Shown here piece by piece: positions 15,547 through 24,366 of a stretch of DNA of 64,000 bases (the first letter of the stretch is position 1; every line of letters starts with the position of its first letter). The position numbers were made by a program, and so were the translations under genes. Source of the DNA: Blastocatellia bacterium. GTDB lineage: Bacteria; Acidobacteriota; Blastocatellia; UBA7656. The notes beneath the pieces were generated by a model. The model did no database searches, had not been told where the DNA came from, and saw only the letters and a list, made by a program, of their open reading frames with translations. The DNA is taken from contig DATENM010000061.1 of the NCBI GenBank assembly GCA_035275065.1, positions 62,001 to 126,000 of the forward strand, given 5' to 3'.

Positions 15547-17031
15547 TTATAGCGAGAAGGCCAGGGTGTTGGATTCGATGCCGTCGTTGAGGACGCGAAT
15601 CTGGTTCGTGCCGCTGCGCAGGTTCAGGGTCACGGCATCACCTTTGATTTGCAGCTTCTTGCCCGAATTACTGATCGCCAGCGGCGGCGCGATGACTACG
15701 CCATTGATCTCGACCTGGAGCGCGCCGGTGAAGCCTTTGCCTTTGATCTTCAATTTCGCGCCGGTGAAGCTGACCGCATTGATCGTCGGGCCGCTCGGGT
15801 TGGACTGTGCGCTCTTGATCCTGTAGCCCATCGCACTGAGCGCCATCAGGTCGTTGTCGGTGATGCTCTCCTGCTCGCCGTCGCCGAGCGTCGGGTCCAT
15901 GATGCCGATGTGCAGGCCGAGCCGCGAATCGTCCTTCCAGTGCGAAGCCTGCTCGCCGTCGCCGCCCGTGCCGTCGGGCCGCCCCGTAGATAACGCCAGC
16001 TCCTGACCGTCGAAGTAGAAATTCTGACTGCCGCCCGAAGAAAGAATCCGCGGCGTCGTCGTAAACGCGCTCAAGGTCATGCCCGGACGAAAGCGGAAGA
16101 TGTCGAAGATTGAAACCGCCACAGGGTCCGTGCGATCCAGCTCGCGGTCTCCAACATTTGAAATGAACCCGAGCGCATGGCCAATCTCATGCGTGGCGAC
16201 GGCGTTGAAATCGAGCTGGTTGCCATTGATGCCATTGCTCGGGTCGAAATCAAACCTCCACTTGGAATTAAAGCCGATGGCCGGCGGGCTGCCGAGCGTC
16301 GCCTTCTCGCCATCCGGGTCGGCGTCCGACGCAATCAGGCCGAGCGCTCGCCAGTTGGCCGACGTCGCCAGAATGTAAGTCGTGTTACCGATGTCTGTCG
16401 GCACGCTCGCTTGCGGCAACAGGTCGTAGGTCGAGCTTTGCAGGCTCGAAGAGGTATTCGCAAGCAGCGCCGCGCGCACGTCTGAGTAGATCGCCGAATC
16501 ACCCAGCACCTGCGAGTCGGTTTCGCCAAGCGTGTCCGAGTCGTACTTTTCGCCGAACCAGGTGGGGCCGAAGTCTACGTCAATCACGACGCTGATCGGC
16601 GCATCGATGACCGCTTCCCAGGCGGCGGCGGCCTCGATGAAGGCCGCTTTGGCGGCGGGATAATTCTCAAGCTGCTGGGTGGCGCGCAAGGTGATCCGCA
16701 AGCCGCTCGCGGCCTCCGCCGTGACTGCTTCGGTATGAATCTGCGCGCTTCGCGGCGGCGTGATGACGTGCAAGGGCTGCGTCAGGTCGCGCTGCCGCAT
16801 CTGTTGAGCGGCGGCGAGCGTCGCTTTGCTACAGGCGAGCCGGCCATCGGCAACGGTGAGCGAGAAGCTGCCGGCGCCGCTGAATTCAGTCGGATGAATG
16901 GATGGCGCGGCGGCTGGCGAGCCGGTGCCCGCGGCCCGCGTCACAGGCCCGCCAGTCAGGCTGAAGGTTAACAAGGCGACAGACAGAAGCATGGGCAACG
17001 CTTTCGATTTGCAACGCACGAAACGCAACAT
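15547..17031 (-). CDS. Secreted zinc metalloprotease with C-terminal IPT-like domain
   Basis: A signal peptide (LLSVALLTFSLTGGP, cut before the mature AAGTGSP region) is followed by a zincin domain of the kind annotated NF038122. The motif ATHEIGHALGFISNVGDRE supplies the HExxHxxGF zinc site at about residue 285. Calcium-type acidic segments (DADPDGE, DFDPSNG) lie before it. The last 80 residues form a beta-sandwich resembling an IPT/TIG domain (GPTINAVSF... GFTGALQVEING). The ATG at 17031 lies 10 bases after AGGAGG; a GTG at 17037 is also possible. Its final 50 coding bases (15551-15600) are duplicated at 3095-3144 across the CRISPR island. It probably degrades extracellular protein; the substrate is unknown. 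Confidence 0.85.
   Translation of the reverse strand: MLRFVRCKSKALPMLLSVALLTFSLTGGPVTRAAGTGSPAAAPSIHPTEFSGAGSFSLTVADGRLACSKATLAAAQQMRQRDLTQPLHVITPPRSAQIHTEAVTAEAASGLRITLRATQQLENYPAAKAAFIEAAAAWEAVIDAPISVVIDVDFGPTWFGEKYDSDTLGETDSQVLGDSAIYSDVRAALLANTSSSLQSSTYDLLPQASVPTDIGNTTYILATSANWRALGLIASDADPDGEKATLGSPPAIGFNSKWRFDFDPSNGINGNQLDFNAVATHEIGHALGFISNVGDRELDRTDPVAVSIFDIFRFRPGMTLSAFTTTPRILSSGGSQNFYFDGQELALSTGRPDGTGGDGEQASHWKDDSRLGLHIGIMDPTLGDGEQESITDNDLMALSAMGYRIKSAQSNPSGPTINAVSFTGAKLKIKGKGFTGALQVEINGVVIAPPLAISNSGKKLQIKGDAVTLNLRSGTNQIRVLNDGIESNTLAFSL
15551..15600. repeat. 50-bp direct repeat, right copy (inside metalloprotease 3' end)
   Basis: Identical to 3095-3144. Identity stops at the last base of the penultimate codon on one side (CTA TAA here, CTG TGA in the other copy) and after base 15600 on the other. 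The two copies bracket about 12.4 kb holding all CRISPR genes and arrays. Confidence 0.85.
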
Positions 17032-17114
17032 GAACACTCTACCTCCTGAACTTCGGATAGCGATTCTTTTGCGACCTGCCGCCGGGCAGGCCGCGACCAG
17101 CGGATTTCATTCGG

Positions 17115-17174
17115 GTGTAGCGCACGCTGTTAGCTTGCGCCGAGACTCGCGCAAGCTAACAGCGTGCGCTACAC
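17115..17174. repeat. REP-like palindrome, 26-bp arms, 8-nt loop
   Basis: A perfect inverted repeat of 26 bp arms (GTGTAGCGCACGCTGTTAGC and onward) around an 8-base loop. The element at 28025-28084 has the same arm and loop lengths and shares GCTGTTAGCTTGCGC. It lies upstream of the metalloprotease gene. Confidence 0.85.
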
Positions 17175-17494
17175 GGAAGCCGTAACCGCTGCTGACTTTC
17201 TTGAGTCTAAACTTTCGCTTATTTTACCACTGATTGGCCAAGTGCCCGCGCAGACGCTCTCGGACGCTGCAACCGGCAACTTCATTTTAGCAATGGTGGC
17301 AAAAGCGGCGCTAGTACAAACTTCAGTGATCAGCGCGAAAGTTGCGAGAGATGGCAACGTGGGCCGCAGCGGTGCCGCGCAGGCTCTCCCTTTCCTGCAC
17401 AACCATGGCCACTGGCCCACGTCGCGGTAAACGAATAGAGAAGGTACAACCTTACGTTATCAGCCAACTCGTCCGCGGTCTGCACATCACCCCC
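17175..17494. other. Intergenic region with no recognised gene
   Basis: About 320 bases between the REP-like palindrome and the next repeat. It contains a short imperfect dyad (CGTGGGCC and GGCCCACG, about 17359-17421). I see no coding signal. Confidence 0.4.
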
Positions 17495-17620
17495 TTTAGA
17501 TAAAAGGCAAAAGGTAAAAGGCAAAAGGTAAAAGTGGCGGAGCCGGATTAAGAGGTAGCCTCAAGCTATTTATTCAATCCCCTGCCGACCTTTTACCTTT
17601 GTACTTTTTACTTTTGCCTT
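17495..17620. repeat. Palindromic element with conserved core (GGCAAAAGG family)
   Basis: Tandem AAAAGGCAAAAGGT units on the left mirror ACCTTT/TTTTGCC units on the right. The core, 17534-17590, begins GTGGCGGAGCCGGAT and ends AATCCCCTGCCGACC. The same core ends occur inverted at 57759-57836, so this is a dispersed family and not chance. It abuts the truncated kinase gene that follows. Confidence 0.8.
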
Positions 17621-17669
17621 GCGGCACAGCCGCCGCTCGCGCCCGCCGCGGCGCGGCGGCGGTGATTGG

Positions 17670-18734
17670 ATGGTGCGCCCGGCTTACGGAAGAAGCGGCA
17701 ATCCGTATGTCGTGGTCGCCGAAGGCCACCGCCCGCCAGGGCCGCCGCATTTCCCTTTCTTGCCACGCGTCTGGTGGGCGCAATTGCTGACCTATATCTT
17801 CACCGCGGGGCTCGTCTGTTATCTGCTGGCGCGCTATCTCAGCTCGCCCATCGTCAAGCTGCGCGAGGCGACGCGCAAGCTCGCCGCCGGCGACCTGACG
17901 GCGCGCGTCGGGCTCCGCACGCGGCGGCGCGACGAATTGACTGACCTGGGCCGCGACTTCGACGTGATGGCCGAGCGCATCGAGAGCCTGATGACTTCGC
18001 AGCAGCGCTTGCTGCATGACATCTCGCATGAGCTGCGCTCGCCGCTGACGCGCCTGAACATCGCCCTTGAGCTGGCGCGCCAGGGCGACCCCAGCGAGGC
18101 GAGCTGGGCGATGGAGCGCATGGACCGCGAATCGCAGCGTCTGAACGCGCTGATCAATCAACTGCTGGCGCTCGCCCGCATGGAGAGCGCGGCGACGGCG
18201 CAGGCGCGGACGCTGGTCAACCTGCAAGAGCTGGTCGAAGAGGTGGCGGCAGACGCCGACTTCGAGGCCAAGACCCAAGGCAAGACGGTGCGCGTCGTGA
18301 GCGAAGAGAGCGGCTTTCTACAGGGCGATGAACAGTTGCTGCGCAGCGCCATCGAGAACGTCGTGCGCAATGCCGTGCTCTACACGCCTGAAGGAACGGA
18401 AGTCGAGATCGGCCTGCACAACCAGGGCGCGGCAGGCGCGCTGATTCGCGTCCGCGATTACGGGCAGGGCGTGCCGCCGGAGGCACTGGCGAAAATCTTC
18501 CGGCCTTTCTACCGCGTCGGCGACGCACGTGACCGGCAATCGGGCGGCGTTGGCCTTGGGCTGTCGATCAGCCAGCGCGCCGTCGAAATCCACGGCGGCA
18601 CGATCCGCGCGGCGAACGCTGAGGGCGGCGGCCTCGTCGTCGAAATCACCTTGCCGGGTGTCGTCGAAACCGCGGAGGCGCCGCGCCCGGAAACTCCCGC
18701 GCGTCTGCCCGCGCCACAGCGCAGCCCCGCTTGA
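17670..18734 (+). CDS. 5'-truncated CpxA-like sensor histidine kinase
   Basis: What remains is one transmembrane helix (LLTYIFTAGLVCYLLARYL), a HAMP domain (SPIVKLREATRKLAAGDL), the phospho-acceptor helix with HDISHELRSPLTRL, and an ATP-binding domain with N-box ENVVRNAVLYTP and G-boxes DYGQGVP and GGVGLGLS. This order matches CpxA-type kinases, but the first membrane helix and nearly the whole periplasmic sensor are missing. Only the end of that domain (GNPYVVVAE) is visible. The palindromic element at 17495-17620 lies directly upstream, and there is no response-regulator gene beside it. It may therefore be a decaying gene or an unregulated kinase. The ATG at 17670 is the first plausible start; no good ribosome site is seen. 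Confidence 0.75.
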   Translation: MVRPAYGRSGNPYVVVAEGHRPPGPPHFPFLPRVWWAQLLTYIFTAGLVCYLLARYLSSPIVKLREATRKLAAGDLTARVGLRTRRRDELTDLGRDFDVMAERIESLMTSQQRLLHDISHELRSPLTRLNIALELARQGDPSEASWAMERMDRESQRLNALINQLLALARMESAATAQARTLVNLQELVEEVAADADFEAKTQGKTVRVVSEESGFLQGDEQLLRSAIENVVRNAVLYTPEGTEVEIGLHNQGAAGALIRVRDYGQGVPPEALAKIFRPFYRVGDARDRQSGGVGLGLSISQRAVEIHGGTIRAANAEGGGLVVEITLPGVVETAEAPRPETPARLPAPQRSPA

Positions 18735-18740
18735 GCGGCG

Positions 18741-19613
18741 TCATCGTTGATTCAGTTTCGGCTCGCAGGTAAGCTTTTCGATTTCGTTGTTGATCTCGCC
18801 GCCGATCAATATGACCAGGCCGATCAGGTAGAGCCAGAGCATCAGCACCACGACCGCGCCGAGCGACCCATAGGTCGCGCTGTAGCTCGGCGCAAAGCGC
18901 AGGTAGAGCGAAAACAGCCACGACGCGAGGGCCGCGGCAAGGGCCGCAAAGATCGAGCCGGGCGTGATCCATCGGCACTTGCCTTTCAGGTCAGGCCCGA
19001 AGCGATAGATCGTTCCCGCCGCCAGGGCTAACAAAAACAGGCCAAGCAGGTAATCTATCGCCGTCCACCAACCGAGCCAACCAGCGCTAATTCCCAGCCG
19101 CTGGCTGATCCACACCGGCAGCCGGTCGCTCAACATGATGATCGTCGAACTGGCAATGATGACTAGCGATAATCCGATGGTCAGCCCCAGCGCAATCAGC
19201 CGCACCTTCCAGTAACTGCGCGTTTCTTTCACTTCATAGGCGCGGTTGAGCGTGTCGATCAGCGCCGCCGTGCCGGTCGAGGCCGCCCACAAGGTTCCGA
19301 GTACGCCGAACGATAGCCAGCCGCCGCCGCGCTTGCTCACCACATCTTCCATCGTTTCGTTGACGACACGCATGGCATCGCTCGGCGCTATGCGGCGCAG
19401 CTCATGAAAGATGCTTGCTTGCAGGTCGGGAATGAAGCCGATCAGGCTGGTCAGAAAGATCAGCATCGGAAAGAGCGCCAGCAGGAAGTAGTAGCCCAGC
19501 TCTGCCGACGCGCCGAGCACGTCGTCTTCGCCGCTTTCGCGCCAGACGCGCCGCGCCACACGCTTGAGGACTTCTTTGCTGAATCCGAGTCTTCGCATGT
19601 GCCTCCCTGTCAT
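18741..19613 (-). CDS. YihY/BrkB family inner-membrane protein
   Basis: About 290 residues with roughly six hydrophobic helices. The family hallmarks are visible: ASAELGYYFLLALFPML in the first helix region, LWAASTGTAALIDTLNRAYEV in the middle, and ATYGSLGAVVVLMLWLYL near the end. Members were once called RNase BN, which is wrong; their true role is unsettled and perhaps transport. Its stop lies 6 bp from the kinase stop, convergent. Start candidates are ATG at 19613 and ATG at 19598, the latter just after GGGAGG. Confidence 0.88.
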   Translation of the reverse strand: MTGRHMRRLGFSKEVLKRVARRVWRESGEDDVLGASAELGYYFLLALFPMLIFLTSLIGFIPDLQASIFHELRRIAPSDAMRVVNETMEDVVSKRGGGWLSFGVLGTLWAASTGTAALIDTLNRAYEVKETRSYWKVRLIALGLTIGLSLVIIASSTIIMLSDRLPVWISQRLGISAGWLGWWTAIDYLLGLFLLALAAGTIYRFGPDLKGKCRWITPGSIFAALAAALASWLFSLYLRFAPSYSATYGSLGAVVVLMLWLYLIGLVILIGGEINNEIEKLTCEPKLNQR

Positions 19614-19651
19614 CGCGTCCACAGGTCAAACACAGCGATGTCGAGCATGCT

Positions 19652-20443
19652 TCAGAGCAGTGAGCGAATCCAGCCGCCGTCTACGGCAATCGAGCTGCCG
19701 GTGATATAACTGGCGCGCTCGGAAACCAGGAAGGCCGCGAGCGCCGCAAACTCGCGCGGCTCGCCCAATCGCCTGAGGGGAATCTCGGCCTCCCAGCGCG
19801 CTTTAATCACTTCAGCCGCGATTCCTTCCCTGGCTGCCATCGCTTCGGCCAGTTGCTCAACACGCTCGGTGCGCGTATATCCCGGCAGGATGTTGTTGAC
19901 CGTGATCCCATCCGCCGCGACTTCGTTCGCAAGCGTCCGCGCAAATCCCGTTACGGCGGCGCGCAAGCTGTTCGACAACATGAGATTGGCGACCGGCTGC
20001 TTGACCGCAATCGATGTGACGTTCAAGATACGCCCCCAACGCCGCGCCTTCATCCCCGGCAACACCAGCCGGGTCAGCTCAAGCACGCTCGCAAGCAAGA
20101 GCTGGAATGCCACCTCCCAGGACTCGCGGCTCAGGCTTTCAAACGGCCCGGCGGGCGGCCCGCCGGTATTCGTCACCAGAATGTCTATGCGTCCGAAGCG
20201 CTCAAGCCCGCGACTGACGACGCGCTCAATGTCTGCGGTCACCGACAGGTCAGCCGCCACGCCGATGACGCGGCCCGCGGTGGCGGGCCGGAGCGCCGCG
20301 CATACTTCATCGAGCTGTTCAGCGCCGCGCGCGCAGAGGATGAGCGAGGCGCCTTCGGCGGCCAACTCCTCTGCGACGGCGCGACCGAGTCCGCGGCTCG
20401 CCGCCGCCACCAGCGCGACTTTTTCCTTCAGCCCAAGCTCCAT
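19652..20443 (-). CDS. SDR-family protein with altered catalytic residues
   Basis: A Rossmann-fold protein of 263 residues in the short-chain dehydrogenase/reductase superfamily. The cofactor loop is AAASRGLGRA instead of TGxxxGIG. NTGG replaces NNAG, and the catalytic YxxxK is absent: the matching segment is LMLSNSLRAA. The conserved Ser (NVTSIA) and the later VNNILPGYTRT motif remain. This pattern belongs to an SDR-like subgroup known to lack a perfect tetrad, so an unusual or non-reductase activity is likely. The start lies 2 bp after the cupin stop, so the two genes form an operon. Confidence 0.88.
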   Translation of the reverse strand: MELGLKEKVALVAAASRGLGRAVAEELAAEGASLILCARGAEQLDEVCAALRPATAGRVIGVAADLSVTADIERVVSRGLERFGRIDILVTNTGGPPAGPFESLSRESWEVAFQLLLASVLELTRLVLPGMKARRWGRILNVTSIAVKQPVANLMLSNSLRAAVTGFARTLANEVAADGITVNNILPGYTRTERVEQLAEAMAAREGIAAEVIKARWEAEIPLRRLGEPREFAALAAFLVSERASYITGSSIAVDGGWIRSLL

Positions 20444-20445
20444 CT

Positions 20446-20820
20446 TTAGGTGCGCCTCAGGTAATCATCCGTCTTATCGAGCCAGTCCTGTCGCGGCGGG
20501 CTGAAGATGTCAACGTCGAGCGTGTCTTCGAGCGCCTCGGCCTGGTGCGGCAGATTGGCCGGAATGACCAGGACTTCGCCGGCGCGAACGATGACCTCTT
20601 CCTGGCCGTCGGCGCCGAGATGGAAACGCAGCGCGCCTTCGAGAATGTAAGTGATCTGCTCGTTTTCATGCGCGTGCCGCGGAACGATGCTGCCTTTGTC
20701 GAGATAAACATGGGCCAGCATCATCCGTTCGCCGGTGATTAAACGCCGCGCCAGCAAATCATTGACCTGCTCTTTCGGCATGTCGTCCCAGCGGTGCCAG
20801 GTGGCTTTCGGTTCTTCCAT
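20446..20820 (-). CDS. Small cupin-domain protein
   Basis: A single cupin barrel of 124 residues. The metal-binding motif 1 is visible as PRHAHENEQITYILEG (two His and one Glu), and motif 2 as PANLPHQAEAL (His). Such proteins bind Fe, Mn or Zn and act as isomerases, dioxygenases or sensors; nothing fixes the substrate. The ATG at 20820 follows GGAGCGATC, a good ribosome site; a longer reading from 20862 is unlikely. It is the first gene of a two-gene operon with the SDR-like protein, which suggests they act on one pathway. Confidence 0.85.
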   Translation of the reverse strand: MEEPKATWHRWDDMPKEQVNDLLARRLITGERMMLAHVYLDKGSIVPRHAHENEQITYILEGALRFHLGADGQEEVIVRAGEVLVIPANLPHQAEALEDTLDVDIFSPPRQDWLDKTDDYLRRT

Positions 20821-20983
20821 GATCGCTCCTTCAATCGGCTTTCGGTTGCGAAATCTATTCATAGCAGAAGCCGCCGGCTTTGCAAATCCCGACTGCCCGC
20901 ACTGGCATAGCTAGTGCATATAACGAAGTGAACAATAGGGCGAAGAAATCAGCACACGGCAATAAACAAGGAGGGCAACGGAT

Positions 20984-22573
20984 ATGCACAGAATAAGAGA
21001 ATCTATGGTTTTGACCATAGTCCTGGCGCTGCTTGGCATGACCACCGTAGCGCAGGCGCAGCAGTGGGGGCGCTGGGCACGCCGCGATGACCGCCAGACC
21101 TCACAGATTCTGGCGCGCATTGAACAGCGCACTGTAAGGTTTAAGAACACCGCCCAACAGGCGATGAACCAGCGTGAAGTGGAGAACACGCAAAGAGAGG
21201 ATAGGCTCGACCGCATGGTCAGCGATTTCCAACAGGCTGTCCTTGAGCTGCGTAGCCGCTATAACCGCAATCAGGCGAGCAATACCGATGTACAGGCGGT
21301 GCTAGATCGCGCCGCTCGCATAGACCGCTTCATGCAGCGGCGTCAGTTAAGCTCGACCGCCGAGAACGACTGGCAACTGCTGCGCACCGATCTCGATAGC
21401 CTGGCGACGGCTTATAACATCGCCTGGGATTGGAGCCGTGACGACACCCGCGGCAGCGGGTATCCGCGCGATTCAGTGGTGAGCGCGCGCTTGTCGGGAA
21501 CGTTCCGATTAAATACGACTCAGAGTGACGACGCGCGTGTGATAGTCGAACGCGCCGTACGCGATCTTCCGTACAGTGACCGCCAGCGCGTGTCCGAGGC
21601 GCTGCTGCGACGGGTTGATAGCCCCGATGTCTTAGCCATAGACAAGCAGGGGCGGACGATCATGCTGGCTTCGTCGAAGGTTCCGCAACTGACGTTTGAA
21701 GCCGATGGTCAGGAGCATGTCGAAACTTATCCGAACAGCAACCGCACCTCGCGCGTCACGGCGTCGCTGACCGGCGACACCTTGACGATCAACTCGACGG
21801 GTGACCGCGCCAGCGATTTCAGCGTCACCTTTGACCCGATCAACAACGGGCGGCAGATGCGCGTCACCCGCCGGCTCTACAGCGAGCGGCTGAACCAGCC
21901 CATCGTCGTGCAGAGCATCTATGACCAGGAATCGCCGACGGCGCGTTGGGACATCTACAACGGCTCGCCGGCCTATGGCGACAACCGCTATGACCGTGAT
22001 CGTGGCGGAAACTACAATTCAACCAATGACTATATTGTGCCGGACAACCAGATGATCGTCGCCCGGCTCAATGAAACGCTCGACACCACGCGGGCGCGCT
22101 CCGGCGACCGCTTCACGATGACGGTGGTTTCGCCGCCGGAGTACCGCGACGCCATCATCGAAGGCCACCTCGGCGATGTCAATCGCAGCGGACGGGTGAC
22201 GGGCCGTGCCGAACTGGCTCTGGCTTTCGACTCGATCCGCATGCGCAATGGCCGCAGCGCCCGCTTTGATGGCACGCTCGACAGCGTGCGCGCCGTCAAC
22301 GGCGACACCCTGCGGGTTGATACCGAAGGCGTGGTCAAAGACGACAGCAGCCAGACCAACCGCACGGTGACGCGGTCGGCGATTGGCTCAGCCGTCGGCG
22401 CGCTGATTGGCGCAGTTGCCGGTGGCGGCAAAGGCGCGGTGGTCGGCGCAGTCGTTGGCGGCGGCGCTGGTGCTGGCTCGGTCTTCGTTCAGGGTCGCAA
22501 CGACCTGCAATTGACGCCGGGCACAGAGATCACCATCCGCGTCAGTGCCCCTGTCCGCCGGGCATCGCGTTAA
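20984..22573 (+). CDS. Secreted protein with C-terminal glycine-zipper
   Basis: A signal peptide (VLTIVLALLGMTTVAQAQ) is followed by a basic, helical N-terminal third, then a beta-rich central region. From about residue 460 there is a glycine-zipper segment (SAVGALIGAVAGGGKGAVVG), as in YMGG-like outer-membrane proteins, and a short beta tail. A likely location is the outer membrane or periplasm. I recall comparable proteins of similar layout in Acidobacteria, without known function. The ATG at 20984 follows an AAGGAGGGCAACGG ribosome site. Transcription likely ends at the strong hairpin at 22600. Confidence 0.8.
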   Translation: MHRIRESMVLTIVLALLGMTTVAQAQQWGRWARRDDRQTSQILARIEQRTVRFKNTAQQAMNQREVENTQREDRLDRMVSDFQQAVLELRSRYNRNQASNTDVQAVLDRAARIDRFMQRRQLSSTAENDWQLLRTDLDSLATAYNIAWDWSRDDTRGSGYPRDSVVSARLSGTFRLNTTQSDDARVIVERAVRDLPYSDRQRVSEALLRRVDSPDVLAIDKQGRTIMLASSKVPQLTFEADGQEHVETYPNSNRTSRVTASLTGDTLTINSTGDRASDFSVTFDPINNGRQMRVTRRLYSERLNQPIVVQSIYDQESPTARWDIYNGSPAYGDNRYDRDRGGNYNSTNDYIVPDNQMIVARLNETLDTTRARSGDRFTMTVVSPPEYRDAIIEGHLGDVNRSGRVTGRAELALAFDSIRMRNGRSARFDGTLDSVRAVNGDTLRVDTEGVVKDDSSQTNRTVTRSAIGSAVGALIGAVAGGGKGAVVGAVVGGGAGAGSVFVQGRNDLQLTPGTEITIRVSAPVRRASR

Positions 22574-22599
22574 GCCGGCTCGCGGCATCGCGTAAGCAA

Positions 22600-22648
22600 A
22601 GAGGCCAGTGACCGAGGTTATAAGAGAAAACCTCGGTCACTGGCCTCT
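22600..22648. terminator. Bidirectional terminator-like hairpin
   Basis: A perfect 20-bp inverted repeat (AGAGGCCAGTGACCGAGGTT and its complement) with a 9-nt AT-rich loop, between two convergent genes. There is no long T-run, so intrinsic termination is plausible but not certain. Confidence 0.75.
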
Positions 22649-22683
22649 GGCGTTTAGCTCTCAACTTCTAAAGACTGGCCGGC

Positions 22684-23532
22684 TCACAAAGAAAGGCCGT
22701 GCAGGTAATCGTAGCTGATCTTGATGCTGTCTAAAGGCGGGCCGGGGGTTTCGTCTTGCTCGACGAAGAAGTGTTTGACGCCGGCCTTCCTGGCCTGCGG
22801 CAACAACTGTTTAAAATCGATGACGCCGCGCCCGACTTCGGTAAAGAATCGCTTCGGCGTGTTGTCCATGTCTTTGACATGCACCAGCGCGAAGCGCCCC
22901 TTGTGCGCCGCGAAGTATTTGGTCGCCGACTGCCCGGCCTTGGTGATCCAGTAAAGATCAAGCTCCATCTTGACGAGGTCGGCGCTGGTCTCTTTGAGCA
23001 TCAGGTCATACGGCACGACGCCGCCGATGGGCGGGAACTCGAAGTCATGGTTGTGATAGGCCAGCTGGATGCCGGCGCGGCGACAGGTTTCGCCGGCCTT
23101 ATTCAAGGTTTCGATGACGCCCTTATAATCGTCGAGCGTCTTGCGTTCGTCCGCGGACAAATAGGCGAGCACCAGGTAGCGGTGGCCGATGACGTGCGCC
23201 GCCTCGATCAGCTTGTCGAGATTCTGGCGCAGCCCCTGTAGCTGTGTGTGCGCCGACGGCGCCGTCAGGTTGAGCTTATCAAGGATCGCTTTGACCTGTT
23301 GCGGCGTGCGCTCGTAGTAGCCGGCGAACTCGACCTCACGATACCCGATGCCGGCGACGCGCCCGAGCGTGCCCTCGAAGTCTTTCTGCAACTCGCGGCG
23401 CACGGTGTAGAGTTGCAAGCCGATCTTATCCAGCCCGCCCTTAAGAAAACCACCCATCCCGTTCTGCGCAACGACCATGCCGCTCAGCAAGCCGCCCGCC
23501 ATGTGTGTGATGAATGCTCTGCGATCAATCAC
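22684..23532 (-). CDS. Secreted sugar phosphate isomerase/epimerase-like TIM barrel
   Basis: An AP-endonuclease-2-type TIM barrel of 282 residues. The expected metal-ligand segments are present: YREVEFAGYY, AYHNHDFEF, LDLYW, HVKDMD and FFVEQDE. The N-terminus DRRAFITHMAGG with a following hydrophobic stretch looks like a Tat signal. The GTG start at 23532 is supported by GGAGG 8 bases upstream. Proteins of this type in Acidobacteria and Planctomycetes lie near DUF1080 and other carbohydrate genes, as here with the divergent gene at 23709. The substrate is unknown. Confidence 0.85.
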   Translation of the reverse strand: MIDRRAFITHMAGGLLSGMVVAQNGMGGFLKGGLDKIGLQLYTVRRELQKDFEGTLGRVAGIGYREVEFAGYYERTPQQVKAILDKLNLTAPSAHTQLQGLRQNLDKLIEAAHVIGHRYLVLAYLSADERKTLDDYKGVIETLNKAGETCRRAGIQLAYHNHDFEFPPIGGVVPYDLMLKETSADLVKMELDLYWITKAGQSATKYFAAHKGRFALVHVKDMDNTPKRFFTEVGRGVIDFKQLLPQARKAGVKHFFVEQDETPGPPLDSIKISYDYLHGLSL

Positions 23533-23708
23533 GCTTGTTCCCTCCAGTTGAATTAGTTGATGCGATGGCCGATCCGCGCTGCGCACTAATCAAAACACAG
23601 AACCGCCTGGGATGCCAAGCATGGGCCGAGGCCGTTTCGCGCTTCCCGTAGCCGGCGCAAGCATGCGAGAATCGCTGCTCGCGAACTCTGTCCGGTCGGA
23701 GATGACTC

Positions 23709-24341
23709 ATGAGAATCAAAGCCCTGCTCATCCTCATCGCGCTCGCGGTTTCTGTTTCGCTGGCCAGTGCTGCCGGCTGGCAACGCTTATTTGACGGCAA
23801 GAGCATGCGCGGCTGGCAATTGAAAGCCGTGCATGGCGGGCGCGGCGGCGTCTGGGCGGTCGAAGACGGCGCGCTGGTCGCCAACCAGGACACAGATCAC
23901 AGCGGCGGCCTGCTGGGCACGACGGCGGCGTTCTCTGATTTTGAAATCGAGCTGGAATTCAAGGCCGATTACCCTGTGGATACGGGCCTCTTCCTGCGCA
24001 CGCGTGAGGACGGCATGGGTTATCAGGTCACCATCGATTACCGCGACGGCGGCTTCGTCGGCAGCCTCTACGCGCCGGCGGAAGGCGGCTTTCTGTCGCA
24101 GTACAAAGATTGGCAGAAGGCTTACCGCAAAGAAGGCTGGAACCGTTTGCGCGCCCGCATCCAGGGCCAGCCGGCGCACATCACCGCCTGGCTCAACGAT
24201 GTGCAGACGCTTGATTTCACCGATACGCGCGAGCGTTATCCGGCGAGCGGCTACGTCGGCTTGCAGGTTCATGGCGGCGAAGGCGCCTGGGGCGCGACGA
24301 GCCGCGCACGCTTCCGCCACATCCGCGTCCGCCCGCTTTGA
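23709..24341 (+). CDS. DUF1080 (3-keto-disaccharide hydrolase-like) secreted protein
   Basis: A signal peptide (LLILIALAVSVSLASAA) precedes a concanavalin-like sandwich that begins with the family signature GWQRLFDGKSMRGWQ and contains the ALVANQ, DFEIELEFKADYPVDTGLFLR and GYVGLQVHGG segments. DUF1080 proteins bind or hydrolyse modified sugars; some cleave 3-keto-glycosides. At 210 residues it is a complete single domain. It is divergent from the TIM-barrel gene and 25 bp upstream of the M20 hydrolase gene, with which it may be co-transcribed. Confidence 0.85.
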   Translation: MRIKALLILIALAVSVSLASAAGWQRLFDGKSMRGWQLKAVHGGRGGVWAVEDGALVANQDTDHSGGLLGTTAAFSDFEIELEFKADYPVDTGLFLRTREDGMGYQVTIDYRDGGFVGSLYAPAEGGFLSQYKDWQKAYRKEGWNRLRARIQGQPAHITAWLNDVQTLDFTDTRERYPASGYVGLQVHGGEGAWGATSRARFRHIRVRPL

Positions 24342-24366
24342 AAAATAGATAGTCGAGTGCTCAAGA

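Noticed and set aside
3095..15600. Integrase or transposase within the CRISPR island
   Set aside because: No frame in this interval shows tyrosine or serine recombinase or DDE motifs.
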